From NCBI GenBank assembly GCA_027946555.1, contig JAPEVC010000137.1:34418-98417 (forward strand): a DNA stretch of 64,000 nucleotides, read 5' to 3'. Under the pieces are notes generated by a model. It did no database searches and had not been told where the DNA came from. It was given only the letters and a program-made list of their open reading frames with translations. How positions within the stretch are numbered: the stretch's first letter is position 1; each line of letters opens with the position of its first letter. The position numbers and the translations under genes are program-made. This document shows, piece after piece, positions 31,454 to 44,117 of this stretch. This DNA is from Gnomoniopsis sp. IMI 355080 (lineage: Eukaryota > Ascomycota > Sordariomycetes > Diaporthales > Gnomoniaceae).

Positions 31454-33471
31454 ATGAATCGAAGGCTTCCAGGCTCTAGCTCCGGCGCAGAGCAGGCCAA
31501 GGCCCACGATGTCGTGCCCCGAATCTCGATTCCAAGCGGGCAAGATGGCGACAACGACGAGTTTCCGAGCTTGGCCAACGGTCATGGTTCGTCGGAAGAG
31601 AAACAGATCGTTGATGCAGGCTTGAAGAGTTTGGACCATTGTACGTTTCTTCTTCCAATCTGTAGTGCGCGCATTGGCTGCCCTGGACATCTCCAATCGC
31701 GTCGTCTCCCGACAATGCGCCTCGCGTGGGCCTGGGCGCAACTCTTGGAAGACTATCCTTGGGTCCTCACCTTTTGGAAACTTTACTGACGGTGTTGCGA
31801 TCTAGACAAGCGTGCTATGCCACCATGGCGGTACAAGCTCCGGGAACAGCTACTGCCCATGGTACGGTGGGAAACGCCATACCTCGCCTACTTCCAGAAC
31901 GTCGCTCGCACACCCGCTCTCGATAGCTACTTCGCCATCACCGCAAACCTTGGCACACACACCTTTTTCATGATTGGCCTACCAATACTGTTCTGGTGCG
32001 GGTACCCGGCGTTTGGGAAGGGACTGGTGCACATCCTGGCCGAAGGCGTCTTCTTCTCAGGCTTCATTAAGGACATGCTATCACTGCCTCGGCCCTTGTC
32101 GCCACCGCTGCATCGGATTACCATGTCTGGATCAGTGGCTCTTGAATATGGCTTCCCCTCTACGCATTCTGCAAACGCCGTTTCAGTCGCTGTGTATGCT
32201 CTGCTCCTCTTGCGATCCCCAGACTGCACCTTCGCACCATCTACGAGGATCTTGTTGGAATCTTTGGGTTACTTCTACGCCGCTTCGATCATAATAGGCC
32301 GTCTATACTGCGGCATGCACGGTTTCGCCGACGTAATTGTCGGCTCTATTCTAGGTGCCATTATATCTCTGGTCGAGTTCTACTTCGCGCCAATCTTTGA
32401 GGCTTTTCTGCATGCCAGCGGGTGGATGGCGCCTCTTACCGTCGCCTTGATAGTAATTGTTCTCGTGCGCATACACCCGGAACCAGTGGACGACTGTCCT
32501 TGCTTCGACGACTCGGTAGCCTTCTCCGGCGTCATCATCGGGGTAGAGATCGCCTCATGGCGCACCGGGGCTGTCAAGTTCATTGGACCCTTCCCAGGAC
32601 TGACCTGGCCGATCATGATTGCTCGAATAGTCCTCGGCGTCTTGATTATCGTGGCGTGGCGCGAAAGTATGAAGCCGACGCTGCTCAAACTCCTGCCTTT
32701 CCTGTTTCGCTTCATCGAGCGCCTCGGCGTGTCCCTGCCCAGGCGCTTCTTTGTGCCAGCCTCCGAATACAAAAACATCCCCAACTTGCTCAAGCTGCGC
32801 ACAGACAACGTCCTCCCTACGATGAGCGACTTGCCCAACTTTGTCAAGACACTGCGCGCGCCCACCCGTGGCCGGAGCATCTCGATCGGCCCGCAGTCCG
32901 CTGCCGACGCGTATGAGGCTCTGGCGTACCGTGAGCGGAGACGGAGGGAGAGCATTGGGTCGAATGGAAGTATAAAGAGCGGTATGGATTTGCGTGAGAG
33001 GTTCGAGGCGGATGGGGCCGCGCTTTCTAATAGCGGGGACGATCCCACTCCCTCCAGCTTGAGTCCACACGGCAAATCGACGGCGCTGGCTGATTACGAG
33101 CAGCAGATGGGACGCGCAGCTCGGGTACCTCTCACGAGGTCGAGAACGGATCGTTCGCTGAGTCCGTCGACGGCGACGTTGATAGAAGAAGCCGAGAACG
33201 AGGGAGACGCGAACTTATTTGGCCAGAGGAGCGAGCAGGATGAGAAGGAGATGTTTGAGAAGTTGGTGAAGCCTCGCGTGAGATACGACGTAGAGGTCGT
33301 CACCAAGCTGGTGGTCTATACAGGCGAGTCTGCTCTGCAATCCAGTACGATTTTAGCTACGATAAAGCTGACAGCATTTACTTTCCAGGCATTGCGTGGC
33401 TCGCTGTCGAGGGCATACCAACCCTGCATGAATTCATCGGATTGGGAATCAGGCATTTACAGGTCAAATAA
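31454..33471 (+). CDS. LCB3: Long-chain base-1-phosphate phosphatase (PAP2 family, Lcb3-like)
   Basis: Three exons (31454-31640, 31806-33323, 33389-33471) encode 595 residues. It is an ER membrane phosphatase that removes phosphate from dihydrosphingosine- or phytosphingosine-1-phosphate. The three PAP2 motifs are present: KDMLSLPRP, PSTHSAN and GRLYCGMHGFADV, embedded among about eight hydrophobic segments. The N-terminal join DHYKRAMPPWRYKLREQLLP is typical of the family. The cytosolic tail has Arg/Ser-rich stretches (RERRRRESIGSNGSIKS, TRSRTDRSLSPS) that look phosphorylatable. The last intron begins with GC (ACAG then GCGAGT) and has a CTGAC branch; joining gives VVYTGIAWLAVEGIPTLHEF, a conserved end, while reading through gives unrelated sequence. 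Confidence 0.92.
33324..33388 (+). other. GC-AG intron (65 nt)
   Basis: Donor GCGAGT after ACAG, branch GCTGAC, acceptor TTCCAG. It is chosen because it restores the conserved C-terminal hydrophobic segment of the phosphatase. Confidence 0.78.
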
Positions 33472-35211
33472 AAGGTCCCCCATGATGGCTCTGCGGAAGC
33501 CATTAGGCCTAAAAACTTGTTCATGATACAAGCCATAACTTGGTACGTTTTGAGGTTGGTTGTTTTGTATATTAAATGAAGATATATACCCCCGCATCAA
33601 CATGGTCTTACTTGATGATTTGCGGTTTTCTGAGACGATTTCACAGTAAGGGTTTAGATGGTAGTGGAAATCCATCGTAAACTGGCGGACTGAGTATTGG
33701 GAGGCCTCCACTATCCGCATCGTCCCGTTTTCTCCAGCTTGTCCATGTTATTATCCCTCGCCGCCCAGATACCCTTGCCCTTCGATGTGTTCTTCTCAAG
33801 CGTTCGATTGCTCACCATGCCACTGTTTCAAGCAGAGAGGCATGTCATGTACCCTCGTACTTCTGCGTCCGGCGAGGCTTACCATGTCCTTCCTGTCGCC
33901 ATCTCGCGGCCACGTGTAACACTGTTGTATGCCCAGGTCGTAGCCGCATCGGAAATTCCTGGGACAATCGGTCGCTTTATCCGTTTGTGATGGGGACCGC
34001 AACGGTGCTGGCGGTGCTAAGCATAGGACGAGAATACGCGGAATGGACTTGAGACCAACTGTTGAGTGTGAATGTGTGGAGTATAAATGTGTAGCTGCAT
34101 GTTAGGGCTACACTGATTCCTGTAGCTCGTCCGGATGGCAGGGATGAATCATATACGCATTGAAATCAGCAATTCAAGGACGAGGCATCACTATCTCTGT
34201 CTGGAAGGTGCGCTAGCTACAGCGTTGTGATTAAAAATCTCACGCGCCTCAATAAGGCAGCTTGGACGCCTGTCGAGCCGTCTTGCCCAACGCATTTGCA
34301 GCTCCATTGCCTGGGGGCTGTGGCGTTGAGGCTCCTGGATAGATCTTTCACCAAGCAATACGCTGTTTTGTAGTTACATGAGTGCAGTGCCAGCCATTCC
34401 AGACAGACCATTCTGCTGCCAACGAGGCGTGCAGGGTGTCGGGGCTCAGGCGCTAGCTGCAGGAGCACCTACCTGTATCAGGCTATTAAAGGACCTCACG
34501 ATGCGATATGAGGCACGATGAGGTATGAGGCATTACTCAGGAGCATTCCCTCGACGCCTATTCGTCAATCGGTCTTTTTGCAGTAAGCTCTATGTAGGAG
34601 GCCGTCTCGTCTATCAAAACGCCTTGTGCTTTCCGCCCTCCATGCATGAGCTCTAGACCTTTTGCTCCTTGGTTCTATCTTGTCCTCGACAAATGGTTCT
34701 TGGCTACTAGATCTTCCGGCTGGTATATTCTTGGCCCCTGAACCTCATTCCTTTTTTCACATCTGAGCCTTCTGTTGACCTTGCGCCAGGAGTGCCAGTT
34801 CCGTGTATGCAGAGACCTTTTGGCGATGTACATTCCTTTCATATTCATCAATGCCAACTGTATCCTGAATATGTATCGTCATGCTGAACCACGGGTTGCG
34901 CTCATCGTCGCTTTGCAGCATCCGTACCAAAGTTCCACCATGGCGACGCGAATATCACATAAATTCACCTTACTCATTCTGGTAAGTATGAGCTTTTGCG
35001 TGCCGAAAACATTTTGAAAATGTGGTGGACAGCACCGGGTGCATATTTTCAAGTTGAGCTGCCCCATGTCCTCATGGCCGAGCCTGACTTCAACCGTAAT
35101 TTCTCGCACGCGTGCTTGACCTCCACGCAAACAGTATATCTCAGCATCTGCATGCCCATCCCTCGCTTGATTTAGGGCTTCTAAATCAAGTTGGGCAAAG
35201 GTCATAACGCT
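33472..35211. other. Intergenic region, 1.7 kb
   Basis: The 3' flanks of two convergent genes. Open frames are short and unconvincing. No transposon features or repeats were seen. Confidence 0.5.
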
Positions 35212-35976
35212 TCACTGGACTTTCTGCTTGCCCAGCACCCTCCGATCCCACTTTTGCCAGCACGGTACACCTTCAAAGAAGGCGCATCCCACCCACAGAA
35301 ACCAGACCAGCGACCCTACAGGCACCTCCTTCGGCTCCAATCTGCTCTTTGCCATATACGCTGCCTCGCCGACGTGAATGGCCAACATAGGCAGGAGAAT
35401 CATCTTGACCAGCCACACATACATCTCAGGCCCGCCAGGGAAGTGTATTGCCTCAACAAATCGCCAAAATGCCGAGCCAGGCTGGACATTTCCTGAGAAC
35501 ACAAAAGCTGCAGATAGAAAGTACCACAATACGCCCGCAAATGACACGATACCAGTGCCCTCGGGCGGGAAAAATTGTACACCCGCGTTCCGGCCGGACA
35601 CATGGTCTGACTCGTCTGCAACGTCCAAGCCCAGTGCCTTGCGTGCTTCCACGGTCATTTCCACCAACCTCCCTCTCCGATCGTTCCAGCTGCTCATCGG
35701 CGGGGTGACGGGGACGGCGTGCACGCCAGAGACAGCACGGATAACCATGGTCGCGAGGTCGAGGTCTTGCATCTCTGCATCGGCGGCCTGTTGGGGGGTG
35801 AGGCCCATGTAGTGGCGCAAGATGGCGGACATGTCTTCGGTGTGGTCTTTGTTCATGTGGGCGATGGTGCGTGCCTTGGATACTGGGTCGATCTCGAGGG
35901 CGCTACCCACAGCGGACGAGGCCGTGGGCAGTGGGGTAGAGGACGTGGAACGCGAGACGGAGCGAGTTGTGACCAT
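35212..35976 (-). CDS. DUF2470-domain integral membrane protein
   Basis: A single exon of 254 residues. The N-terminal half contains a DUF2470-like domain (KARTIAHMNKDHTEDMSAIL at its start), related to the C-terminal domain of heme-utilisation/pyridoxamine oxidase-like proteins. The C-terminal half has three hydrophobic segments (VSFAGVLWYFLSAAFVF, WLVKMILLPMLAIHVG, LVWFLWVGCAFF), matching the DUF4499/TMEM254-like membrane region often fused to it in fungi. Length and domain order fit that fungal family. The function is not known; the DUF2470 part could bind heme or another cofactor. The first 30 residues are Ser/Thr-rich. Confidence 0.85.
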   Translation of the reverse strand: MVTTRSVSRSTSSTPLPTASSAVGSALEIDPVSKARTIAHMNKDHTEDMSAILRHYMGLTPQQAADAEMQDLDLATMVIRAVSGVHAVPVTPPMSSWNDRRGRLVEMTVEARKALGLDVADESDHVSGRNAGVQFFPPEGTGIVSFAGVLWYFLSAAFVFSGNVQPGSAFWRFVEAIHFPGGPEMYVWLVKMILLPMLAIHVGEAAYMAKSRLEPKEVPVGSLVWFLWVGCAFFEGVPCWQKWDRRVLGKQKVQ

Positions 35977-36495
35977 TTTGAGGCAGGATTCGCAGGAGGG
36001 AGCGGCGTCTGTATTCGCAAATTAGTTTCGAGAGATTGACTCACAAGACGTCCTGGGAAATGGCATACCTAGGTAGGTAGTGAGATGAGGGTGGGGGGGC
36101 CAAAGAGACGATAGAGCGAGGCACGTCTCGTGAGGGATGCAGTGACGTTGAATTTTGGAAGGATCCCTGTGCCTAGTCTACTAGTTGCCCGCTCCAACGT
36201 TCAAGCGTGGGGAAGACGGACCCACCAATTCGTCCTTTTTGGTCCTGATTGCAAGTGAGGCTCTGCTCCCAACCGACCCTGAAAAATAGAGGCACATATC
36301 TTCCACGGATAACTTGACCCAGGCAAAGTGAGCTTTTCAGTAATCTTTGGTCCTCGGCGCCCTTATTATCCTACTCTATGCCAAGGCCCACACTCAGGAG
36401 CTCGGCCCAAGAAGGGAAACGCGCCATCAAAGAGGCATGCCGTAGATTGACGCGTGCAACCGCGTCTCTCCGGGGAAACGTCGGTAGCTTGGAAC
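35977..36495. other. Divergent promoter region
   Basis: Between the DUF2470 gene (-) and the smaller DUF3716-like gene (+). It has an ACCTAGGTAGGTAG element at 36067-36080. No gene is seen. Confidence 0.55.
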
Positions 36496-38068
36496 ATGGA
36501 GTATGATGGATTGGAATCACATTCCATCGGATCCAGAATGGCAGAACGACCCCTCTCGACCGATCTCACATCACAAAGGGGAGCCTTGGAGCAGACAGCC
36601 AACCCGGCCGATGTCCAGCTCGCCCAGTCCTCGCTTCGTTCAAGTCCGCCAAACGGTCATGATCAACGAAGTTTGTCAGACATTGCCGGCCCGTCGTCAA
36701 TGCCATCCAAAGGAACTGGAATTCTGAAGGGAACGGGCCCTGCCCTTAATACAAGCTCGAGTCATCGCCAGAGGCCCGATGTCACCTACAACCTAAAGGA
36801 ACTGATTCACAAGACCAGGTTACCGCCAAAGAACCAGAATACAACTATTACGCAGCAGCTTCCGCATCAGATCGATCTTACAAAGAGTCCGCGGGTACCT
36901 GTTAATTTGACTGATCAGAAGCTCGTAGCCACGACGGACGAACATGCTGAAAGTCAGTCCGCGAAGCGCCAACGAATCGACGAGGGCAACAACTCTGCCA
37001 GAAACTTGGGCCAAGGCCCTCTCTGGACCACAGCCAGCGACCCAGGAGTATCTGCTTCACTGATTCCCAATGCCAATCATGAACTGATAGCCTATATCTG
37101 GCCAATCCTTCTTGAGGGAGGGGTCACCAACCCCGGCGAGCTGCTAAGTCTCGCTTTCTATCAGCCTTTTATATGCAATCAAAGGAAGCGCGATATTGAG
37201 TGGAATCCCACTACGAGCTGCGGTCGATGGACCTTCCGGACAAAGATCGACGTCGTAGCCCTGTTAGTACAACTCACTGGAGACTATTCACCCAAGTGCT
37301 GTAACAGGTGTGATCCGGAAATTGGCCTCTTCAAAGGCTGCATTATCACTGATTCGAAGACGCTGGCGCGGACCTACTACGGCTGTACCAATTGCTTATA
37401 TCACGGGAGACAGACATTTTGCAATCTCAAGAGTTGGAACCGACAGAAAGGCGCAACAGATCCTAGCCCTGAGAAGTTTATATCGAATAACATTGCGACA
37501 ACGGTAGTTGAGCAAGGAGAAGCAAGTAATTCGACCACAACTACACGACTAAAGCACGATTCGTCAACGCCAGATGCACCCAGAGAGGCGTCATCAAATA
37601 CAGCAGGAAGACGCAATGAGACATCTCACGAGCCTGATCAGATCCTCTCGATGGAGCCATGGGAAAGAGCTCCAGGGCGGATTCGTTCTCAGGTATCCGC
37701 AACTCCCGAGAGTAAGCGCGCCTATGCCCCAGGGCGAGGTTTCAAGCAAGCTGACCACTAGTCTAGATATTGCCTTTTCCAAGCCATACTTAGCGACTGG
37801 GCTTGAGGTTCAAGTTTGCAGAGAAGCTACATTTCGAGTAGAAACCATTCGTTCCGGTCACATACATAAATTGAAAGCCGAGGACCACATTACACGCATT
37901 TGCTCGGTCGCATCAGCAGGCAAGTTGAGTGTTAAGCTGGATGGCGAGGAGCCTTTGGTGATCGGGCCGCACGGCATGTTCAGTGTCAGGCCGCGCTCAG
38001 AGTGTCTCGTGGAATCCGAGATCTACGACGACGTGGTGCTACATATCACATCCATCAAGACTGGCTGA
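36496..38068 (+). CDS. Single-unit DUF3716-like protein with C-terminal cupin-like domain (paralogue)
   Basis: Two exons (36496-37711 and 37767-38068) encode 505 residues. An N-terminal disordered region is followed by a module like that of the large gene at 8450-12926: RKRDIEWNP, VALLVQLTGDY, then six cysteines C-x2-C-x9-C-x14-C-x2-C-x8-C (Cys269-Cys309). Next come MEPWERAPGRIR, an intron in the same place and phase as in the large gene, and a cupin-like domain (IAFSKPYLATG, GKLSVKLDGEEPLVIGPHGMF). It lacks the C2H2-like finger and the second unit. The frame extends upstream only through a GTG, so I start at the first ATG; an upstream exon cannot be excluded. Function unknown; a nuclear binding role is inference. 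Confidence 0.83.
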
Positions 38069-41000
38069 GGACAACGGTCTCTGCAAAACCCCAGTATCGC
38101 GGAGTTTTCTGAATGGTCGTCTTGCAGCGTTTGTTTCGTGCGCTCTTCAGCAGGGAGCCATAACACAGCCGTTGCAATGACTAAGTTGACTCGCCCTGGT
38201 GGCTGTGGTCGCCAAGTCGAAGCCATTCTCAAAGACCAAGAAAATTGGAGCCAAGACTCGTATCGACTCTTTTGTTGAGGATCGGACGGTGTCCGAGTGG
38301 ATTGCGAAAGGGATGAATGAGGTTAGGGATAGCACCTTGCAAATCCGACGTCCGATTGTGACACGCCCATCAATTTCAAGTTCGCGTTCAAGATCAAGCA
38401 AGTGCTATTCCCTAGTATCGACGCTGGCAGTTGTTCGTCCAATTGGCATTTCCGCAATGGATGAGACGATCTCGGCTGACTCCCCGAGACAGTTGATGGC
38501 ATCTCACGATTGGAGATTGAACGATCCTGTTACTCGCCGATGGGTCAAGACCCGCAACACCATGGGGAAGCATCGACACTGCAGAGGGGAGAAAAACCTG
38601 CACCGCTGTTCTCCAGAATCCCCCAGTCTTGGCCCACAGAGACTCATTTTCACATGCGCTTCGTTTAGTTTTTCGCTGATTCGAGATCTATGCACATTGC
38701 CCACGTGTCAATCCTGGACTCCTGGATATGTATCGACATCAACCAGACCCTCGCGATATCTATAAAGGTGCCGATCCCTCCGATTCTATCCCCAGATCCT
38801 TGGGTCATTGCTCTTAACAAGTCACGTCATGGAAGACACCAACACGACGGTTCAATGTTGCCTAAGGCCATAGAGACGCCGGCGCAGATGCACATTATCG
38901 ACTCTTGAATCCATTGTCTAAAGTTTTCCGAATCAGACTTGAGGACAAGGACCAAGAAGTTACAAAGGGATGGGCCTAGCAGTGCAGACCGCCAACGGGA
39001 CATTGGAAAAGGGGTCATCGTCTGAGGGAAGCTCGAGGCCAGTTCCCTTGCAAACAACCAGATCATTGCGCACCACACGGCAGTACTCGATGCATTCGGT
39101 CCTTTTTTTTTTCACGGACACCTCTGTCCGCCGGTCCAGAACCCACGTGTCAATGACTTTGTCGTCTCCGCAAGTACCGTGGTACTACCGGACAATCTCC
39201 GTGGCTTGCGATACGGCCGTTCCTTTGCTGGCGTGCCGGATATCCTGAATGGCCCGCAACTGTTCACTAAAAGTCGCGCATGATGTCTGTTGCTAACGCT
39301 TAAAGGTTATTTTGAAGCACAGCAGCAAGAGCAGCACGCATTAGCTGCTTTATTGCGTGTCTCAGTCTTGGTCGAAGTTGACAAAGATGCTGCGAATCGC
39401 ACGGGTACTTGCCGCGAGGTCCCCACAAGGGTCTGGTGGCTCCGGTGAATTATTCGCGATGATAGGCCCAGGATGCAACGTCAATGAACTGACGTTTGCC
39501 TCATTTTTCTCAAGACTCTGAAGCCCCCTTCCCGCTGGCAAAATAATATCATCTACAAGCTTGTCGCATTCAGAAGATGTGAGAGCATTCGAATTATCAA
39601 TTGCTTAACACTTCTGAAAGCCCCGATTCTCTAGTTGGACAACAGGCTCATTTCTCTCTGGCAATGAAGCCACCGTGGCATGGCACAGGAATTAGAGTAG
39701 TCGATAAATTTTCTTGTCAGGCCATCCTCGAGTCTGGCACAAAACAGGGAGGAGCTTGTGAAATATCTGTCGAGTCGACGCGTTCCGGACTCGCGACTCC
39801 GACCGCATGAAGTCACGCAAGATGTCGGTCGTTTTGCGGCTCAAAATTATATTGCGCAGGGGACCCTGTATGGTCCGATCCTCCCGGCCTGCGCAAAACG
39901 GCCCGTTTGACGGGGCGTTTAGCGGACCCTGAAAGACCACACACGATCCGCCGTGATGTCATGTTTGGATCTATTTGGCAGTGGGCCGCTTCGGCATTCG
40001 CGCATCTAATCCCTGGATCCGATTTAATCAGTCGTTGAATCTAGGCTTGTGGGCATCCGCAAAAACTTTCGGGAATAGTCCGAGCTCGAACGTTATTTTC
40101 CGCAAGTCACTCCTGACGCTCTCGCCAGTGGTCACCGATGTCATTGCCAACAGGCGAAGTCAAGTTCTTCAGTGTCTCGAGTCAGGCGAGGCCGTACCCA
40201 AGCTTTGTCAGCTCATGCGCAGCCCAGGGAGTCAGGACACCTGTCGGAATTACGTCAAAGGCCTCGCCGAACAAGGTCGAGCATGTTCGTCTCACGGAAA
40301 AGGGAAATTGTACAACAAAAGAAAAATATCTATTCGGAAGTTACAGGCGGGACCGTGCGCTGACAACCTTGGCATCGGTCGCCTCGCAGCCTCGGGCAGA
40401 TGAGGCTGACTATACTAATTTCAGGTCTGTTCCTGACAGGAACCGCCGGATCCTTGGCACTCGGTTCATGTTTCCGAAGGCTGAGAAACATGTTCATCGC
40501 TCCATGCTTGTCAAAGCCTCCTCCCGTGGTCCTTGACGTTAAGGTTAGGGAAAGAAGAAAAAAATCTTTGCCTGGCACTGCAAGCCAAGGAGCCAGAGAA
40601 GCAGACCATCATCTGATCTTCCGGTTCATTGACGTGTCTGAAGATATTCTCGTAGACTTCGGTCGTTCTCTCGGCGCGCGTGGTATGCCCGCAACAAGAT
40701 GTTCCAATGCCAGATCCACAAATGTTTCGAGCCTCCACAACTTTTCTCGTCCAGAACGTCCCGATCGCCACCCTGCTCTGGGCACACGTCTCCGGACAAC
40801 ATGGCTCTCAGGAGTTCCCCGGCCTCCACGAAAACCACAAAGTGGACCCCTGCACTCTTTCTGAGAAGCGAGTGCAATGATTGTCACCCCACACAAAAGC
40901 CTGGTCCGTCACGCACCCCAACGGGGTGCCCAGATGGAGTCTCCAGGCTTTCTGCAGCAGTGCATGGAGAAAATACGGAGGGTCTGGAGTCACCCTGACT

Positions 41001-41212
41001 CTGTCCCCACAGAAGTCACGATGGAAGCTTGGTCGGTCAATAAAAGGACGTTGACATCCTCCAGTTTCTACGCTCGGATGTCTCGCTGTCGATCAGGCTT
41101 CCACCTCATATATCAAGCCCTTCTCCTGCTACTTCATCAACACAAATCTAATCTACTACCTTATTCTCCTCTACACATCGCTGCCATCTGACGCGACTCA
41201 CAAATACACACC
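38069..41212. other. Gene-poor region, 3.1 kb
   Basis: No gene I can support, although composition is normal. A frame at 38199-38765 (no ATG at its head) begins with a Lys/Ser-rich protein-like stretch. Several overlapping frames on both strands lie at 40100-41000. A T run of about 10 lies near 39102. The last 200 bp are the pyrimidine-rich promoter of the MFS gene. It could hold decayed genes or a long regulatory region. Confidence 0.5.
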
Positions 41213-42953
41213 ATGGCTTCTTCAGAACCGGCCAGTGGCACGACCACACCACCACATGGCAACGAAAAGAGTGGTGTCGACTTCGCTGGCGACTACCCGC
41301 CAGCCAAGGTCTTCAACTTCCGGACCGTCATCATGGGTCTGCTTGTTTCTCTCGGTGGTTTCATCTTCGGATGGGAAGGTGGTTCCATTTCCGGTTACAC
41401 TCAGATGGACAACTTCAAGAATCGTTTTGGCGACGTCGAATCCGACGGCGCCTTGAAGCTCGGTAACGTGCGACAAGGTCTTATGGTCGGCATGCTCTGC
41501 GTTGGTTGCTTGATTGGTGCTCTCGCCTCCGGTCCCTTGTCGGATAGATTTGGTCGCAAGTACAGCATCACCTTCTGGAACCTTATCTACATCGTGGGCA
41601 ACATCGTCTGCATCACCACCCAATACCAATGGTACCAGGTTGTCATTGGCCGTCTGATCGATGGCTTTGGAATCGGTGCGCTGTCCGTCCTGACGCCTAT
41701 GTATCAGTCCGAGACTGCTCCTCGCCAGGTTCGCGGTGCTCTCGTCTCTGCGTACCAGCTGTTCATCACCCTTGGTATCTTCGTCTCGTACTGTGTCAAC
41801 TACGGCACTGAGGCCATCCAATCCGCGTCCTCCTGGCGCATCACCATGGGCATCGGCTTCGTGGCTCCTACAATCATGGCCATCGGTATGCTTGTCATGC
41901 GCGAGTCTCCTCGATGGGAGTTCCGTCACGGTGGAGAGGCCGAGGCGGCCAAGACTCTTGCTCTTGTCTCCGGCTGCGACGAGAACCACCCTGAAGTCCA
42001 GAACGCACTTCGTGATATCCGTGAGGGCCTCGAGGCTGAGATGGCTGGTGGCGACCAGAAGTGGTTCGAGATCTTCACTGCCCCAGCTATGTTCCGTCGT
42101 GTCCTCATTGGTATGGCACTGCAGGCCCTGCAGCAGCTTACCGGCGCCAACTTCTTCTTCTACTACGGAACTGAGATCTTCGACTCTGTCGGTATCTCCA
42201 ACTCATTCGTCACCTCCATGATCCTGGGTGCCGTCAACGTCTTCTCTACTTTCGGTGGTCTCTACGTCGGTCAAAAATTCGGCCGTCGTATTTCCATGAT
42301 CATCGGTGGTCTCTGGATGTTCGCATGGCTCATTGTCTTCGCTTCTCTTGGTACCTTTGCCCTGTTCCCCGATGGCGACGAGTCCAACCCCAGCTCCGGT
42401 GTCGGTAGCGCCATGATTGCTTCTGCTTGTCTGTTCATTGTCGGTTTTGCTGTCACTGTAAGTCACACAACCCTTCCTAGCACCCCCAGCTTGTCCTCAC
42501 GCAGGATCCACCTTACTAACTCGCATCGAATAGTGGGGTCCCCTTGTCTGGGCTATTGTCGGAGAGATGTTCCCCTCACGGTACCGTGCCATGGCCATGG
42601 GTCTCTGCACCGCCGCCAACTGGCTGTGGAACTTCCTCATCTCCTTCTTCACCCCGTGGATCACCGGCGCCATTGGCTACAAGTATGGCTACGTCTTCGC
42701 CGGCTGCTGCTTCCTCGGTGTCCTGATCACCTTCTTCTTCGTCAACGAGTCCCAGCAGCGCTCCCTTGAGGAGGTCGACTCCATGTACATCCTCGGTGTC
42801 GTACCCTGGAAGTCCAAGTCCTGGACGCCTCTCGATGAGCCTGTCAACACCGACAACCTGCACTTGGCGCCTGGTGGTCGCGGCTTTGCCAAGGCCGGTG
42901 CGCCGGCCGCTGGTCACGTCGACGATGCCGCGGGCCCTAGCACAGCTGTGTAA
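41213..42953 (+). CDS. MFS sugar transporter, hexose (HXT) type
   Basis: Two exons (41213-42457, 42534-42953; GT-AG intron of 76 nt with perfect TACTAAC branch) encode 554 residues. It is a 12-helix major facilitator of the plasma membrane carrying hexoses. Family motifs: GFIFGWEGGSISG in helix 1, GPLSDRFGRKYSI between helices 2 and 3, GLLIDGFG-like RLIDGFGIGALSVLTPMYQSE, ESPRWEF, QQLTGANFFFYYG in helix 7, and WGPLVWAIVGEMFPSRYRA across the splice. The intron falls just before WGPLVW. Codon use strongly prefers C-ending codons compared with its neighbours, which suggests high expression. The promoter contains long CT-rich tracts. The C-terminus is Ala/Gly-rich. The transported sugar cannot be told from sequence. 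Confidence 0.95.
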
Positions 42954-44117
42954 ATTGTACATGACGGATATGTATACTTGTTAATAAGTGTGGGGGCGGT
43001 TATACGAAAGATCACGAGTGGCCTGCTGGGCCCAGGACGACCTTGATGCATGGTCCTCATAGCCAGCACGGGCCATTTCCTAGAAAGAGAGTGGACATGT
43101 TCACGATTCGACGAGCAGAGAATGGGACCAGAAAGGAGGTCCGGGATGCACTGTATATATACGCATGTTGGAGACGGATACTACTGAACTTTTGTAATGG
43201 CCATTGAGCCACCAACACTGCCTTCTAGGCCTGCATAGCGGATAGCATTGCATCAGATACCCATCCTGAATTATATATGGCATTTTTAATGCATTCTCAA
43301 CAATGAAGCGTACTGGTGGAGGTGATCATGCTGTCTAGCCAGGCCTTGCCGAGAAATCGGCGGCCACGTCCAGCGCTGCCAGACCTTGAGATGTCGTTTT
43401 TGCCTGTCAGCTGAAAATCCAACCAACAACGGCTCTCGGCGTACAAAAAGGGCCAGCTAATCAGGAACACCGACAGATTCAACAGCCATTCAAAAGTTCA
43501 CAACATACTATATCATGGCGAATTTGAATACGCATCATCGCATGTCATTCATTCTAAGCTGGGAGCCTTTAAAGACAAATCAAGGTCTCAACTACAAAGG
43601 ATTAATATATAAGAGTACATACCCAAATATCTAAGTACTTATGGATAGTAGGGCAAAACACACATGCATACAAAGTCCAATCAAACAGCAAAAGTAGGGA
43701 TGAAGAGACTGAGACAGATGCAGCATATAACGTCAACCCTTCCAACCCGCGCGATGGTACTGCCCATAGCGGACGGGGACGCTCTTCGACTACCTAGGTA
43801 CGCAGGCCTCAAGCATAGCAACCTGGACCAAGAGTACTTCTCAGACTGCGGCGACTGTGAAGTGTGCTCTCATTCCCATCAGGAGAACATTCAATGAGTA
43901 GACCTGTAGGCAGGCACGATAGGCAGGCTGCTTTTAGGTATTTCAGTGGCTCTAGAGCGATGGAGGGCATTCAGAAAAACATCATCCTTACAACAAACAA
44001 ATATCACCCCACGTTCGTTACCTTTATCTATACCATCAGACCCTATGTATACAGCCGGGAACGAAAAAAGACTGTGTATCGAAACCTCAATCAACCAAAA
44101 AATCAATCGTTACCAAA
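42954..44117. other. Intergenic region, 1.2 kb
   Basis: The 3' flanks of the MFS gene (+) and the Zn2Cys6 gene (-). It includes a TACCTAGGTA palindrome at 43791-43800. No gene is seen. Confidence 0.55.

Noticed and set aside
38199..38765. 188-codon frame with no ATG at its head
   Set aside because: The first third looks protein-like but there is no start, and the rest looks random. Kept only as a note.
40400..40864. Overlapping open frames on both strands
   Set aside because: Mutually overlapping, arginine- and serine-rich translations typical of noncoding GC-balanced DNA.
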